A stretch of DNA of 64,000 nt from Vigna angularis (lineage: Eukaryota; Streptophyta; Magnoliopsida; Fabales; Fabaceae): assembly GCF_016808095.1 (NCBI RefSeq), contig NC_068971.1:24044501-24108500 (forward strand). The letters are read 5' to 3'. Positions 1 to 11,200 of this stretch are shown one piece after another. Position 1 is the first letter of the stretch; each line of letters opens with the position of its first letter. The translations under genes were made by a program, and so were the position numbers. The notes below the pieces were generated by a model. That model was not told the origin of the DNA, ran no database searches, and saw only the letters and a program-made list of their open reading frames with translations.

Positions 1-420
1 AAGAAAACTTTACTTTTTGTATAATTTGAAGGACTTCGTATATTTAGCTGGTAAATATATTGTGTACTCATTATTAAATTTAGGCCGAGCCTAATGAATA
101 ACATCATGTGACTTTGTGTCTTGTTTTAACTAAAAGTACTTGTAAAAAATACTTATAAATATTTGAATTGTTAAAGAAATAGTTTGCAGAGGTGAGGAGT
201 GAACTAATATAAAGTCCAAAGTAGTGATGGTTTCTTTTTCTTATCCACAAGTGTTTCTTTTAATATTTTATAAAAATCTTTCAAAATCCATTTTTGTGAA
301 CACTTTTAAAAAGTCTTTTAGATGACTTTTTCAAATGTCTTTTTTAGGAGCATGAGTACAACTAAGGGGAATTATGAATTTATTAAATTAAACTAAATTA
401 TAATATAATGAAAATTGATG

Positions 421-560
421 TAGGGAGGTTAAACACATACATACACATAGATCTCCACACTGGTAAGATATTGTCCGTTTTGGGTCAAGCCCTCACGAAT
501 TTGCTTTTGGTACCACTCCAAAAAGCCTCTTACCAATGGAGGTATCTTATGTGTATATAA
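421..560. repeat. Dispersed repeat segment with inverted ends (TRIM/solo-LTR-like)
   Basis: The segment is richer in GC than its surroundings. It has imperfect inverted ends: CCACACTGGTAAGA near 457 and TCTTACCAATGGAGG near 530. The core, about a gap between ACTGGTAAGATATTGTCC and CCTCTTACCAATGGAG, looks like a small retroelement LTR sequence that I recall as widespread in dicot genomes. Family assignment rests on memory only; the inverted ends are seen directly. Confidence 0.35.
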
Positions 561-2787
561 ACTCATGTCAAACTCTTATTTTATTTAATGTATGACTTTG
601 TTTGTACCTAACAATTGAGTCAGAAATGCAAGTATTAATGTGTTGAAATCTTATATGAAAAACATATTTTGTGTATTTTGGCATTGGTCTTTCTTAAATT
701 GGTTAAGAATGATGAAGTTTGAAACTTGATAAATCTAAATTTGGAGTTTTACTAAATCAATTACCAATTGTTTGTTGATATATATAAATATGATGTTTGA
801 AGTTTGTGAAGAATGTGAAATTTATATTGTGCATGCTGAATTGATGACTTTGGTATGCATGAAATTTAAGTATGTCTAAAAAAAGTGAAATTATAATGTT
901 TTAAAATGAATTTGATTAAGTGGAAAAAGTAAGAAGTGATTGAAGTTGTATAGCTATTTAGGTTTGGATTAGTGAATTAGAGTTATTATGTTTTCATTAA
1001 ATTTAGTGATTTAATTTGGTGCATATATGGTCTGTGACTTGTTGAAATAGTTAAATTATAAAGTTGAAGTGTTAATTCAGTTTGAGATTTGTATAAATAT
1101 ATTTTGGCATAACTTGCTCAATAGATCATAAAGCTCACCAATATTTTTGAGGCAATGATGAAATGAGTTTTTCATGAGAGTTTTACTAAGAAATATTGTT
1201 CTTGTAAAAAATTCAAAATATTTGGAAAAAATTGGTTAGCATATTAAAGTTCTACTCGTCATATTGAGTTTGAGAAACATTAATTCTTATTGGTCAAATT
1301 TCGCTGAACTAATTCTAAATAAGCATAAATTCTATTATTTTCTTATATTGTTGACTTTGACATTTATGACTTTAATTTTAAAAAATTTATGTGTATGTTT
1401 TTCCTTAATTCTTGAAATTAGATAATTAGTGAGAATTTAGTTGTTTATAAAATATGTTGAATTGATGTGAGTAATAGTTATAACTAGTAATTGATCTAGC
1501 TCATGTATAATGTTTTATTTTATAAAATTCATTTTTTTATATTTATTTACTTTTCAATTATATTGTGTAATATATGTTATACATTGAATTAGAAATATTA
1601 TTAATATATGATGAGTATATTTTGAATCACAATTAAAACACATAATCTAAATTTTATTGAATTATGATTGAGTTTAAATGATATGAATTTGTCCCATTAT
1701 AGGATTAAATAAACTTTAATTATTTTTTTTTATTAAGATAAGTTTTTAAAATTTTGGTAGACATTAAACATTTTAGATAGACGAATTTAATTTAAAATAT
1801 AGTTTGTAACTTATTTGAGGATAAATCATCCGTGCTAAGTTTTAATGTTATAATATAATACATAAACATTTTCTGAACGTTGTAATTTGTATTTAATACA
1901 GCTGATTTATTAAATAAATTATGTATTAAATAAATGCGTCGAAGATGAAAAAAATACACTCGTTCACCAATTCAAAAAAATAAGAATATATGAATTGGCT
2001 GACGAGTCATTGACTAAATACAAAAGCTAATAAAGAATGTTTAAGCTTCTTATTTTAGAACTCACCATAATCTAGATTTGTATATAAATTTTCTTATTTC
2101 ATAAAATAAACTAACAGTAATAATAAGTTTGTACTTTGTAATACTAAAAGATAAAAATAAATTCCTTATATTATTCTAAGATTATTCCAAGCTTTGAAAC
2201 TTTCTTTCTCTTAAAATGATTTAGGTATACATAAATAAATAAATATATTTATATGAATTAAGATCCACTAGAGTTGACATGTGGTTGAGATAGTTTGCAC
2301 GAGGTCCTAGATTAAACTCACGTATCAAAAAAAATAATTAAGATGATTTAAATTTTTATTCAACACTGAAATATCTTTGTTGTTTCTGAAAAATAAAATT
2401 TATTGCACAGAAAAAGAAAATGTTGGCCCAACCTACTAATAGCTTGAAATATTAATAAGTTGAATAAGTTGAATTGAATGAAGTTGGTTGGTTGAAGCAC
2501 CTAATTTTAGTAAATTTTAATAAGTTTTGATTGGTAGAACTACCTACTAATTAACACACTTTATTATCCCTATCTTTGTTGAAAAAAAGTTAGGCTATGT
2601 ATCTACAATAGAAAAAGCTTATATAAAAGAACAAAACTTCAATAGAGAACAAAGGAGTAGATAGAAGAATAACAATATTTATGAAGATATAGAAATTAAG
2701 AATGGCCTAGTAATAGTTTAATAGTAAATTAAGATATACAATTTTTTTATTCAACACTAAGTTGATTTTGTGTTTTGTGGCATTAAA

Positions 2788-2811
2788 ATATATATATATA
2801 TATATATATAT
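2788..2811. repeat. (TA)n microsatellite
   Basis: About twelve uninterrupted AT/TA dinucleotides, seen directly. Likely polymorphic in length. Confidence 0.9.
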
Positions 2812-2989
2812 GCATAGAGATAAATGGAAAGAAAAGACAGTGATTGTACATGAAAGGTTACAATGCATGGAGAAAAAGAAAGCAATTTATTTAAAGAAGA
2901 TGATAAGTTGTTATTTGAAGCTTAGGATGAGTCCATGACAACGTAGAGTGGGAATAAACATAAGACTGTAGAAAATGAAACATTATTTG

Positions 2990-5900
2990 TTAACATTGTT
3001 GCAAAATGTTTTGTAAAATTTGTCTATCAATGTCATTCATATCCACAGAATCCATCAGCTCTGAAAGTTTCTCACTCAGTTGTTCCACTTCTTCCTGTAG
3101 TCTCCTAATGTGACAACATGTTTCTTTCAAGATCTTCGAGGCTGATTGCTGTCCAACAAAATACACCATTATTTCTTCTATTATATAAATACAATAATTC
3201 TCATTTTCATAATAAATTTAACTTTAACTTATAATTAAGCTACATACCCAATTGTTCCGTGATAAAGTTTAGATAAATTATGTTTCAATCAATTTGTGAT
3301 TTTTTTTTAGTTATTAACTAAGGAGAGTTAGCTAATAATTATCAGTAATTGTTTTATTTTTTATTTGGAAGGGTCACTTTTAATACGGGGAATCCAATTT
3401 TTAGAGAAGATTTCGACACATTTTTAACTTTAATGTAGAAGATAGTATATTGTGACTTTATTTAACAATTTTTTATAATATTTGTATAATATGGATTTCA
3501 CTTAGGACTTTCTATCAAGGTTTTATTTAGCAGTTATAGATAACAAAATGTTTTACACAAGTTTAATACTTTAATATTATTTTATGTAAGTTTATCAGCA
3601 TTAAATTTACGTCAAGTTTAATTATATACTAATCTCTCATGAAATGATTTTAACGTATATACTTTTTAAACTACACTTACCTTTTTAAGACGTTCTTATA
3701 TGTTATATACATGTATGGTTTCTATATGAAAACTTTTAAATTTTTTGTAAAATAAAACTATTATCATGTAATGATATATTTAAAATAAGAAAAATACATC
3801 TGTCAGTGCAATATAATATAAATATAAATAATATTATCGACTTTAAACATTAGCATAATTATCCCTCTATATAATGACTAAATACTCGTATTTGAGGGAG
3901 CCTCGTACGATTACTTTACAGTTAAAAATGTATATCGTTAATGGAGTAAAATTATTCTACAAAATATTTTTAAAAATGACTGCTGTAAAATACAATAATT
4001 TTAAATGTATAATAATTTATAATCTTTTAACCATATAATAATTTTAATTAGATAATGATATTAAACTCCTAATATTTATGTTTGAGTCAACTAGTTTATA
4101 CACGGTAAAGTCGAATTTTTTATGATATGGATTGATTTAGAAAATGTGAATGCAAGTATTTAACCATTATGTCAACTTATTAAATTAATTTTTAACCATT
4201 ATAGTTTTATAAATTTCCTTTTTAAGTTTTGTACTTAAAATCGTCCATTTTAGTTGCTACATATACTATTTTAATAAGAATAATATTTGATAATTACAAA
4301 ATTAATATTTCAATTTTAATTTTCAAATAGAAGCTTTTTATGTTAGCGTGAGATTTTTATAGAGTGTAATGAAAATTTGAAACTAGATATTTTACGAAGA
4401 TTTTATGAAATATAGTAATTATAAATTATTTTCTATCATAAACATATTATATTGATATTTGTATGTATATATTTTTCAAAATGCGAATGATATATAAGGT
4501 AATTATGTATGTATGCATGTCCAAAGTGCACGTGCGTTTAAACCGTCTAGTGTTTTACATTTTGAGAATTAATTAGTGTTTTGTCCAATAAAATCTTTAG
4601 ACGATTAAATATATAGTTTTGAAGTGTATAAATAGAAATATTGAATGAGTAATTAAATTAATATAATATAAAAGAAATCAGGGTAGAAATTGAATTTAAA
4701 TTGCATGAAAGTAAGTAACCTTTTCTGAGTATTTTGTCTTTTTTTATTTTATAATATAATTTAAGAGAAGAGAACGATAGACAAATAAGTAATATTTTTT
4801 TTTTGTACAAAAAAAAAAGCATTGCATATATTTATTGCTTTTCCATAAAAATATCCCAGTTACTTGGTTAATAAATTTTATAGCACATTTTTATACGTAA
4901 AGAAGAAGATTTTTTTGTTTACAAATTACAAACGAAAATTACTCTATTGTTATAAAAGAGTTTAACTCGATAGTGTAAAATAAATAAATTATTTTTTTGT
5001 TAGGTTTACACTCTCATTGCACAGCTAAACTCATATAAAATTTAAAAAAAAAATAGTTATTTAGTTTAACTCAATTATATTTTTAAGTGCTGCGAGCTTT
5101 AAAATTGCGACTAAGCATAAAAAGAGTTAGTTACATATAATTACATAATAAACAGAAATCTACATTCTCCCTCCAAAATATGGGCATTGAAATTAAAACA
5201 AAACCAAAAATTACACCATTGCTCCTAAACTCTCACAAAACTAGAGAAAAAAAAACTTTTTTCTTAAAAACAATAGTGACGCATGTGTTACTTCAATATT
5301 TATCACGACAAAAAATAATGAAATTAATATTATAAACAAAAATATATATAATTTTTATAATTTAATTATAAATAATTTTGATTTATTTAATATAAAAAAT
5401 AATAAAATTTAAAGAATGAATGAATAAAAAAGTAGTCAATTTTTTTTAAAAAAAATCACATAAAATTAAAATAAAAAACTTTAAAAAGAAAAATAATCCA
5501 CATATAATAGGGTAGATATATAAATTTCATCTTAACAAAATTATCTAACTAAAATTCTTAATAAATGGTTGTTTAACACAAATAAACTAATTTTAATTTT
5601 TAAATAAGTTTAGCTTCCCAAGTAAAAATTAAAATCTAAGAGGCTGAACAGAGAAATCTCAGGGTTGAAGTCAGAAACCTATTACCATTCAAACTAACAA
5701 AAATGATGGAAGCACAAGGGACAAATTGCTACCCCAATGACTTTGAAACATGTTTAACCTCTTTGTATAGAGAAAACCCTTTAACCAATATCATCTTACA
5801 GTAGAATAAATAAACACAGTAACATGGTTTTACTGTCCCAACATGAATGAGACATAAGTTTTATCATGGGAGCTAGCATTGTAAGAAAAAGAAAATGGAG

Positions 5901-6038
5901 CAGAAGAAAAGTTGGAGAAGGACATACCCTTGAGTTGTCTCTTTGGTTGATTTGAGGAAGAAGTAGTTGCAACCTAGACACGAGGTCATTAATCTCATTC
6001 TGAGAAAACTTTGATGCCCTTGACCTTCTTCCCGACAT
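2990..6038 (-). CDS. PRE/BNQ-type atypical (non-DNA-binding) bHLH protein, two exons
   Basis: Two exons on the minus strand give an 89-residue protein. Exon 1 is 6038-5928 (37 codons, starting MSGRRSRASKFSQNEINDL) and ends in a donor AGG|GTATGT. Exon 2 is 3148-2990 (acceptor GGACAG|CAATCA, 52 codons plus TAA) and begins QSASKILKETCCHIRRLQEE. The joined protein has the family layout: a basic-poor N-terminus with MSGRRS start, helix 1 (about 13-30, NDLVSRLQLLLPQI), a short loop, and a leucine-rich helix 2 (about 40-70). The conserved DNA-contacting His-Glu-Arg residues of normal bHLH proteins are absent. Members (PRE1-6, KIDARI, ILI1) are about 90-105 residues long and titrate inhibitory HLH partners to promote growth under gibberellin, brassinosteroid, auxin and light control. 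Which paralogue this is cannot be said. Reading frame is intact across the splice, so it is probably functional. Intron length (2.8 kb) is notable. Confidence 0.9.
3149..5927 (-). other. Intron of the PRE-like bHLH gene
   Basis: A 2779-bp intron bounded by GT (minus-strand donor at 5927-5926) and AG (3150-3149). It is strongly AT-rich with A and T tracts, as expected for plant introns. I found no embedded gene and no complete transposon ends, although the length suggests old insertions. Confidence 0.8.
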
Positions 6039-6140
6039 GACTATGTTGTAGCTACAGCTCTTGATGTTTTATTGCTTTCTCGAGCACACTTTTGGCTCTT
6101 GTTTGACGTGTGTGTTGGGAATCTGGCACCATGGAGGCTC

Positions 6141-6148
6141 TTTAAATA
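6141..6148 (-). promoter_or_regulatory. Candidate TATA box of the PRE-like gene
   Basis: On the minus strand the sequence reads CTATTTAAAG about 105 bases upstream of the ATG at 6038. That would leave a 5' UTR of roughly 70-80 bases. Position and sequence fit a plant TATA box; the transcription start is not shown. Confidence 0.45.
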
Positions 6149-6238
6149 GAAGGTGTGAGAGGTACTGTTCCAATTCCCATCAAACTTCTTCAATGCACTG
6201 ATTAATTGGAATAACACCACTTTCCACAAACATTAATC

Positions 6239-8226
6239 AGGAATATGATTGACACAAACAACATAGATGCATGTATATACACCTAGTCAAAGATAACCAA
6301 CAGAAAACAAAAGACAAAAATGTCACGAGTATTTTTTTTTTCTGAAACATGTCTGATAGAAAAACTATAATATGATCAGATATAGTAAACAAATAAAGAC
6401 TAAAAAAATTATGTTTTATGATTTTAGTCTTTAATGCAGTGTTTAGGTCTAATGAAATTTTAACTTTTATGTATATATATATCAGTCACCCTGACACTAA
6501 CAAAATATCTGTTTTAATCTTTATTCTATATGATTGAGATGTTATCAGTGAATGATAACAGATGTAAAATAAATTTATAATGACAAAAATATAAAAAGGA
6601 AAAGCATATTTAACTCATTTTATTTTTTTCGTTCTTCATGTTTGAGTTGTTTGAATCAAGCCTTCTTCATCACACATTTCAGCAGTACACGTCTGGCCCA
6701 CAGTTACTGTGCAACTTAATTACTGCCGTAGACCCTAACAAACCCTTATGATTTGATGCCAACTGAGTGAAACCTATGTCATATAACAAAACGTTAATAT
6801 TCATTTGGCGTGACCTAAACTTCAAAACCAAGGTTCTGACTTGGTTGGTGTTGCATTCTGACTGTTAAAATGGTAAAAGCATTGCATACTAATGTTGTTG
6901 ATTTGGAGAGGAAGAGTATAAGGAGAAGGAAGCCAAATAATAATAATACATTCTTATACTCTCTCACAAATATTAATACAGAAAATATAACAAGGAATGA
7001 AAATTGTAACCTATTAATTATTTTTCTTCTTTCTATAATTCAAATATACTAGTATTGATGTAAAAAGGAAAGATTTTGGCTTAGCCCTTTAATGTTTTAT
7101 GCTCTTTCCTTTTAATTTTAGCAACAATGAGAATATTTAAACAGTACAAATATAATCTCCTGATCTCTAACCAAACCCTATCTTATTCTTCGTTTTGTGA
7201 TAAAATTAAGGTTTGATACGTACGTGTAGTTTCCCTAGCCGATTGTTTGCTAAAAACAATATTTGTTGTCAGTTGGTTAATCCTCAGTCTCCCTAATGTA
7301 TAATTTCCCCTTTGGATTTGCTTGTAATCCCACCAAAATCTGATCTAATATAGGGTATAAGAAGAAAAGGTTTGCATTAAAAAATTATGTTAAATAAAGG
7401 ACATGGGCCACGTTCGGCGTGTTAATTAATAGTGCTACGACAGAGAAACTCTCTCTCTCTCTCTCTTTAATAAGCTTATTTTTAATACTTGACTAATTTT
7501 GTCCTTATTCATCTATTTGAATCACCAGGTAGCTACTTTTTGATGAAATCTTAATGTCTAGAATTAGTGAGAATAAAATGAAATAAAAAGAAATAGAATT
7601 GTCAACAGATACAGACAGAGAGAGAGAGAGAGAGAAAGAATTATCTAATGAATTTTTGTTTTTGTGTGGTGATGACCTTATTAGGGTTGATCTTAACTCA
7701 GTCCTTTGGTTAATGGAATGTTGAAAAGATTTGGTGGAATTTTCACTTTGGAGAGAGTGCAGTAATCGGAAGAGTGTTGTGTCCCATGGAGAGACATTTA
7801 TGTGATGAAAAATTTGAGAGACAAAGGAGAAACTGTAATGGTGGTGCTAAGTTGTTCGATGATGTCCCCTCTTATTGTTTTGTATTTTGTTTTTGTTGTT
7901 GTGTGTTTGTGAGGATAGGGTGTTGATGTGACGAAGCATGTACAACAAGATGAATGACTAAACTATACAGAAGAGAACTGTGTACGAGGGTGACAACCTG
8001 GAAGAGGCAGTTGAAGAGAGTGAGAATGGGAAAATGGGAAAGACAAAACCAATAATTGGAGTTTTGGCATCATTTACCAAACTTCTCATTTGGCCCTAAC
8101 TTTGCGCTATACCAACTATTCAACTCTTGTATGTGGAATTCAAACCTATATTATATGTCATAATACCATTTTTTTTACATAGCACATATTCAATTTTAAA
8201 TTACAAGAATAGCATTTATTTACACA
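6239..8226. other. Upstream region of the PRE-like gene, no gene recognised
   Basis: Intergenic DNA that should include the promoter of the minus-strand bHLH gene. It carries a (CT)n run at 7449-7467 and a (GA)n run at 7617-7635. GA/CT tracts near plant promoters can be bound by BBR/BPC factors, but that is only a possibility here. Short ORFs (for example 6870-7052) show no family features. Confidence 0.5.
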
Positions 8227-8410
8227 AATAACAGTTTTTTCTTAAGTTTGAATTCGGTTTATGGAAAATCAAATTTTGATTTATATTTTAATTATTTTTA
8301 TAAACGTAAGTTAGAATTCGATTTTTGAAAAATTGAATTTTAACTTTTATTTTTTAAGCATATAGGAAAAGTATGTTAGAATTCGGTTTCCAGCATATCG
8401 AATTCTAACT
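8227..8410. repeat. Cluster of GAATTCGG / CGAATTC motifs
   Basis: GAATTCGGTTT or close variants appear near 8250, 8313 and 8380. They are intermingled with A/T-rich near-inverted copies (TCAAATTTTGAT, AAATTGAATTT, TCGAATTCTAAC). The result is a small group of dispersed near-palindromes lying just outside the Gypsy-1 insertion. No function is recognised. Confidence 0.5.
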
Positions 8411-8526
8411 TATATTTTGAATCCTTTACTAAACCATCAAAAAAGAAACAATGGTCATATATTATTTCACCTCAATTGGAAGAAACCATATAAATAGTTA
8501 TTTTTTTAAAGAAATTAATGGCCTAA

Positions 8527-9823
8527 TGTTAACGGTTGAAAATACCGTTATTTGTGATGTACTTTTGATACTAAATACATCCTTTTTCACTTAGAAACTT
8601 GCTTGAACTCATGTTTTTTCATTAACTTGTGTGAATAAGAGAGTTGAAGTTGAATTTGATGGTTTTATGACTAATTACCCTTGTTTTGATAGGTAATGAG
8701 AGAATGCGGAAAGCAAAGATGAAGTGCTAAGGAGTTAGAGCTTAGAAGGGCCTGGAAAAGCCCCAAAAGGAGGAATAGCACGAAGCTTGGGCGCCCTGTC
8801 CGAGGCTTGAGCCTTAGAAAATCGACATCCACCGCCCGGGTGCCCCCCTAGGCCGCCCGAGCGGCGGCCCTCAAAGCCCGGGCAACCAATTGAAGACTCA
8901 AGCCCTACATGAGGACCGTCCACCGCCCGGGCTCCATAAATGGGGCGCCCGAGCGTCGTGCGTCGCAGATCCGACCCAGTGTTTGCTCTGTTTATACTCT
9001 TTTCCAACTTTATTTAAAGGACCTAGGTGCTCTAGGTTTTGTATCTCTAGCTGGAGCAACACAACAACACACTTTTCTACTCTTAGGGTTTCACTATCTC
9101 ATGCTTTTCCATTATTCATATAGTTTCTCCATGTCTTGGGGAACTAAACTCTATTTGTTGTTGGGGGAATGATGTAACCTTGTGAACTCTCATGTATTTG
9201 AATTGATTCTTAATTTATATGCTTTTTCATTAATTATTAGGGAATTCATTTGTTTTAATGCTTGCTCTATTTAACTAATTTAGTAGCATGATTTATGAAT
9301 TGCATGAGTGCTGGGAGGTTCCTTACAATTCAGGTTCTTGTTGAATTCTTCCAAGGGTAATATTTCTCAGGGATGAGGATATGAGTACTTGGTCATCTTA
9401 GGCTCTTGATCTTCAAACTTAATTTTCTAGAAACGCTAGGAATTGCACGAACTAGGAATTAAGGCAGACTTATTGCGCCGAGGGATCGGGTTCTAAGTAA
9501 TTTAGTGAGTGACGTTAATATTAATGTAAAAAGAAGAATTCTTATATACATGAGAGTAAACTTGGTGAAATCAAACCCTAACAACATACTCATCTCATTT
9601 TATAAACAACCTCCGTTCATCTTTGTGTTGCTCTACTATTGATCAATTTGCATTCATATTTAATTTTATGTCTTTGCATTTGAAACCAACAATCTCATTT
9701 TATTTAAGTCTTAATTAATTGAGTTATCACACAACTGTTTAGTGCCGAGAGTCCTCTCGGATACGATACTTGGTCTTACTATTTTATATTGTGCGATTTG
9801 GTACACTTGTCAATCCATCAACA
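8527..9823 (+). repeat. 5' LTR of Gypsy-1
   Basis: The 1297-bp direct repeat partner of 13299-14665. It has GC-rich blocks with CGCCCGGG and GGGCGCC motifs at about 8788-8960 in otherwise AT-rich sequence. Compared with the 3' LTR it lacks two short segments, one after about 8998 and one after about 9077. Ends are TG...CA. Confidence 0.92.
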
Positions 9824-9829
9824 AGTTTT

Positions 9830-9847
9830 TGGCGCCGTTGCTGGGGA
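9830..9847 (+). other. Primer binding site (tRNA-Asp type) of Gypsy-1
   Basis: TGGCGCCGTTGCTGGGGA lies 6 bases after the 5' LTR. It is complementary to the 3' end of plant tRNA-Asp with one mismatch. This primer is typical of the Athila/Calypso lineage. Confidence 0.85.
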
Positions 9848-9995
9848 CTCACGGTTTAAACTATTCTATTTGTGTGATTCTTAATTAATTTTGGCTTTAT
9901 TCTATTTTACTTTATTTTATTTTATTTTATTTTATTTTTGTATCTTTTATTTTTATTTTTTTTATTTTTGTGCTAACAGTATTTTTTAGGAATTT

Positions 9996-11200
9996 GTGTC
10001 TTATGCTTGCAGGATGCAATTCAGACAAGAAGTTAACTATATTGACACTCAATTCTACCAAGGTAATTTCAACCACTGGTGGAAACCTCACTCAAGCATG
10101 AATCAAAGTCACTTTGGGTTTGCTGCCGGACAATTTTATAGAGAACCACAACAACAATGGCAGCAAAAACCCTCTATATCAGAAAGATGGGCTAAGATGG
10201 ATGACACGCTTCAACAGTTCATACAGATGTCTGATTCTCATCATAAAAACAAAACCAGGCAACATTTAAAAGGACAGGAAGCCAGCTTGATCACATAATT
10301 CAGAAGCTGGATGATCTTGTGAGTAACATGAAGGCTAACCCTAGAAAGGAGTGTAATGCCGTTATCATTGAAAGTGGTAAGGTTTTAGATGAGAGAAAAA
10401 TAGTATGAAAAGAAGAAGAAAGTTTGAATGAAAAAGAGAAAGATGTAGAGGAAAAGAAAGAAAAAGAAGAGAGTGAGAGAAAAGAAAAGGAGAGGGAAGA
10501 AAAGAAAGAGGATGAGAGAAAAATAGATAGAGAAGAAAAAGAAAGTCTGAGTGAAAAAGAGAAAGATAAAGAGAGAAAAGAAAAAGAAGAGGTTGAGAGA
10601 GAAAAGAAAAAAAAATGAGAAAAATCTTCTGTACCCTAAGGAGTGTTCCAAAAAGGAAAAAGAGAGGGAAGAAAAGAAAAAGGGAGAGAAGGAGGATGAG
10701 AGAAAAAAGAAAGACTCATACAAAAAACCCCTTCCTCACCCAAAGAAGTATCATAAGAAGGAAAAAGAAAAACAGTTTGTGCTCTTCATGGAAATCTTCA
10801 AGAAATTGGAGGTTAAAATTCCTATGATTGGGACACTGCACCAGGTTCCTGGTTATGTTAACTTCCTGAAGAAATTCAACAAAAAGAGAAAAAGTCCAGA
10901 GGAAGAAACAATTGAGGTACAGGGCAATTGCAGTATGATCTTGTAGAAGGCACTTCCTCCAAAAGCTAAAGATCCAGGAAGTTTCACTATTCCCTACACT
11001 ATTGGGAGTCATGAAATAGGGAAAACCCTAATTGATTTAAGGTCCAGTATCAACTTGATGCCCTTAATTGTACTTGAAAAGATTGGTGGTCTTGAAGTTG
11101 AGCCTATAAAGAGGAAGCAACTGAAGATAAGTTGGTGTGGAGACAGAAAGGAGAACACCAAGATTAAAGTTGGAATTGGTTTATCCAGACATGTGCCTAT
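9996..11200 (+). pseudogene. Broken gag/protease remnant of Gypsy-1
   Basis: Segments match, in order, parts of the Gypsy-2 gag-protease. These are a Gln-rich stretch (WKPHSSMNQ, then DDTLQQFIQMS) at 9996-10250, a long Lys/Glu-rich low-complexity stretch at 10380-10720, and the motifs PLPHPKKY...EKQF, KLEVKIP and [11 protein letters not shown] (10720-10940). Last comes a protease-like SSINLMP (about 11045) where Gypsy-2 has GASINLMP. Stops and frame changes interrupt it (for example TAG after CSMIL at 10943-10945). After about 11140 the sequence jumps to the post-pol motif GCGCTTACTAGGAGGCAACCCAG. Not translatable as one protein. Confidence 0.85.

Larger units (their letters stand above)
1..2989. 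other. AT-rich intergenic DNA downstream of the PRE-like gene
   Basis: No open reading frame of note and no recognisable protein similarity in either strand. The stretch is very AT-rich with many short A and T runs. It contains one dispersed-repeat-like segment (about 421-560) and a TA microsatellite (about 2788-2811). The last few hundred bases are expected to hold the 3' UTR and polyadenylation signals of the minus-strand gene ending at 2990; I cannot place them exactly. Confidence 0.6.

Noticed and set aside
10385..10723. Phe/Leu-rich 112-codon minus-strand ORF that looks like a membrane protein
   Set aside because: Antisense of the Lys/Glu-rich gag linker; no start context or homologue.
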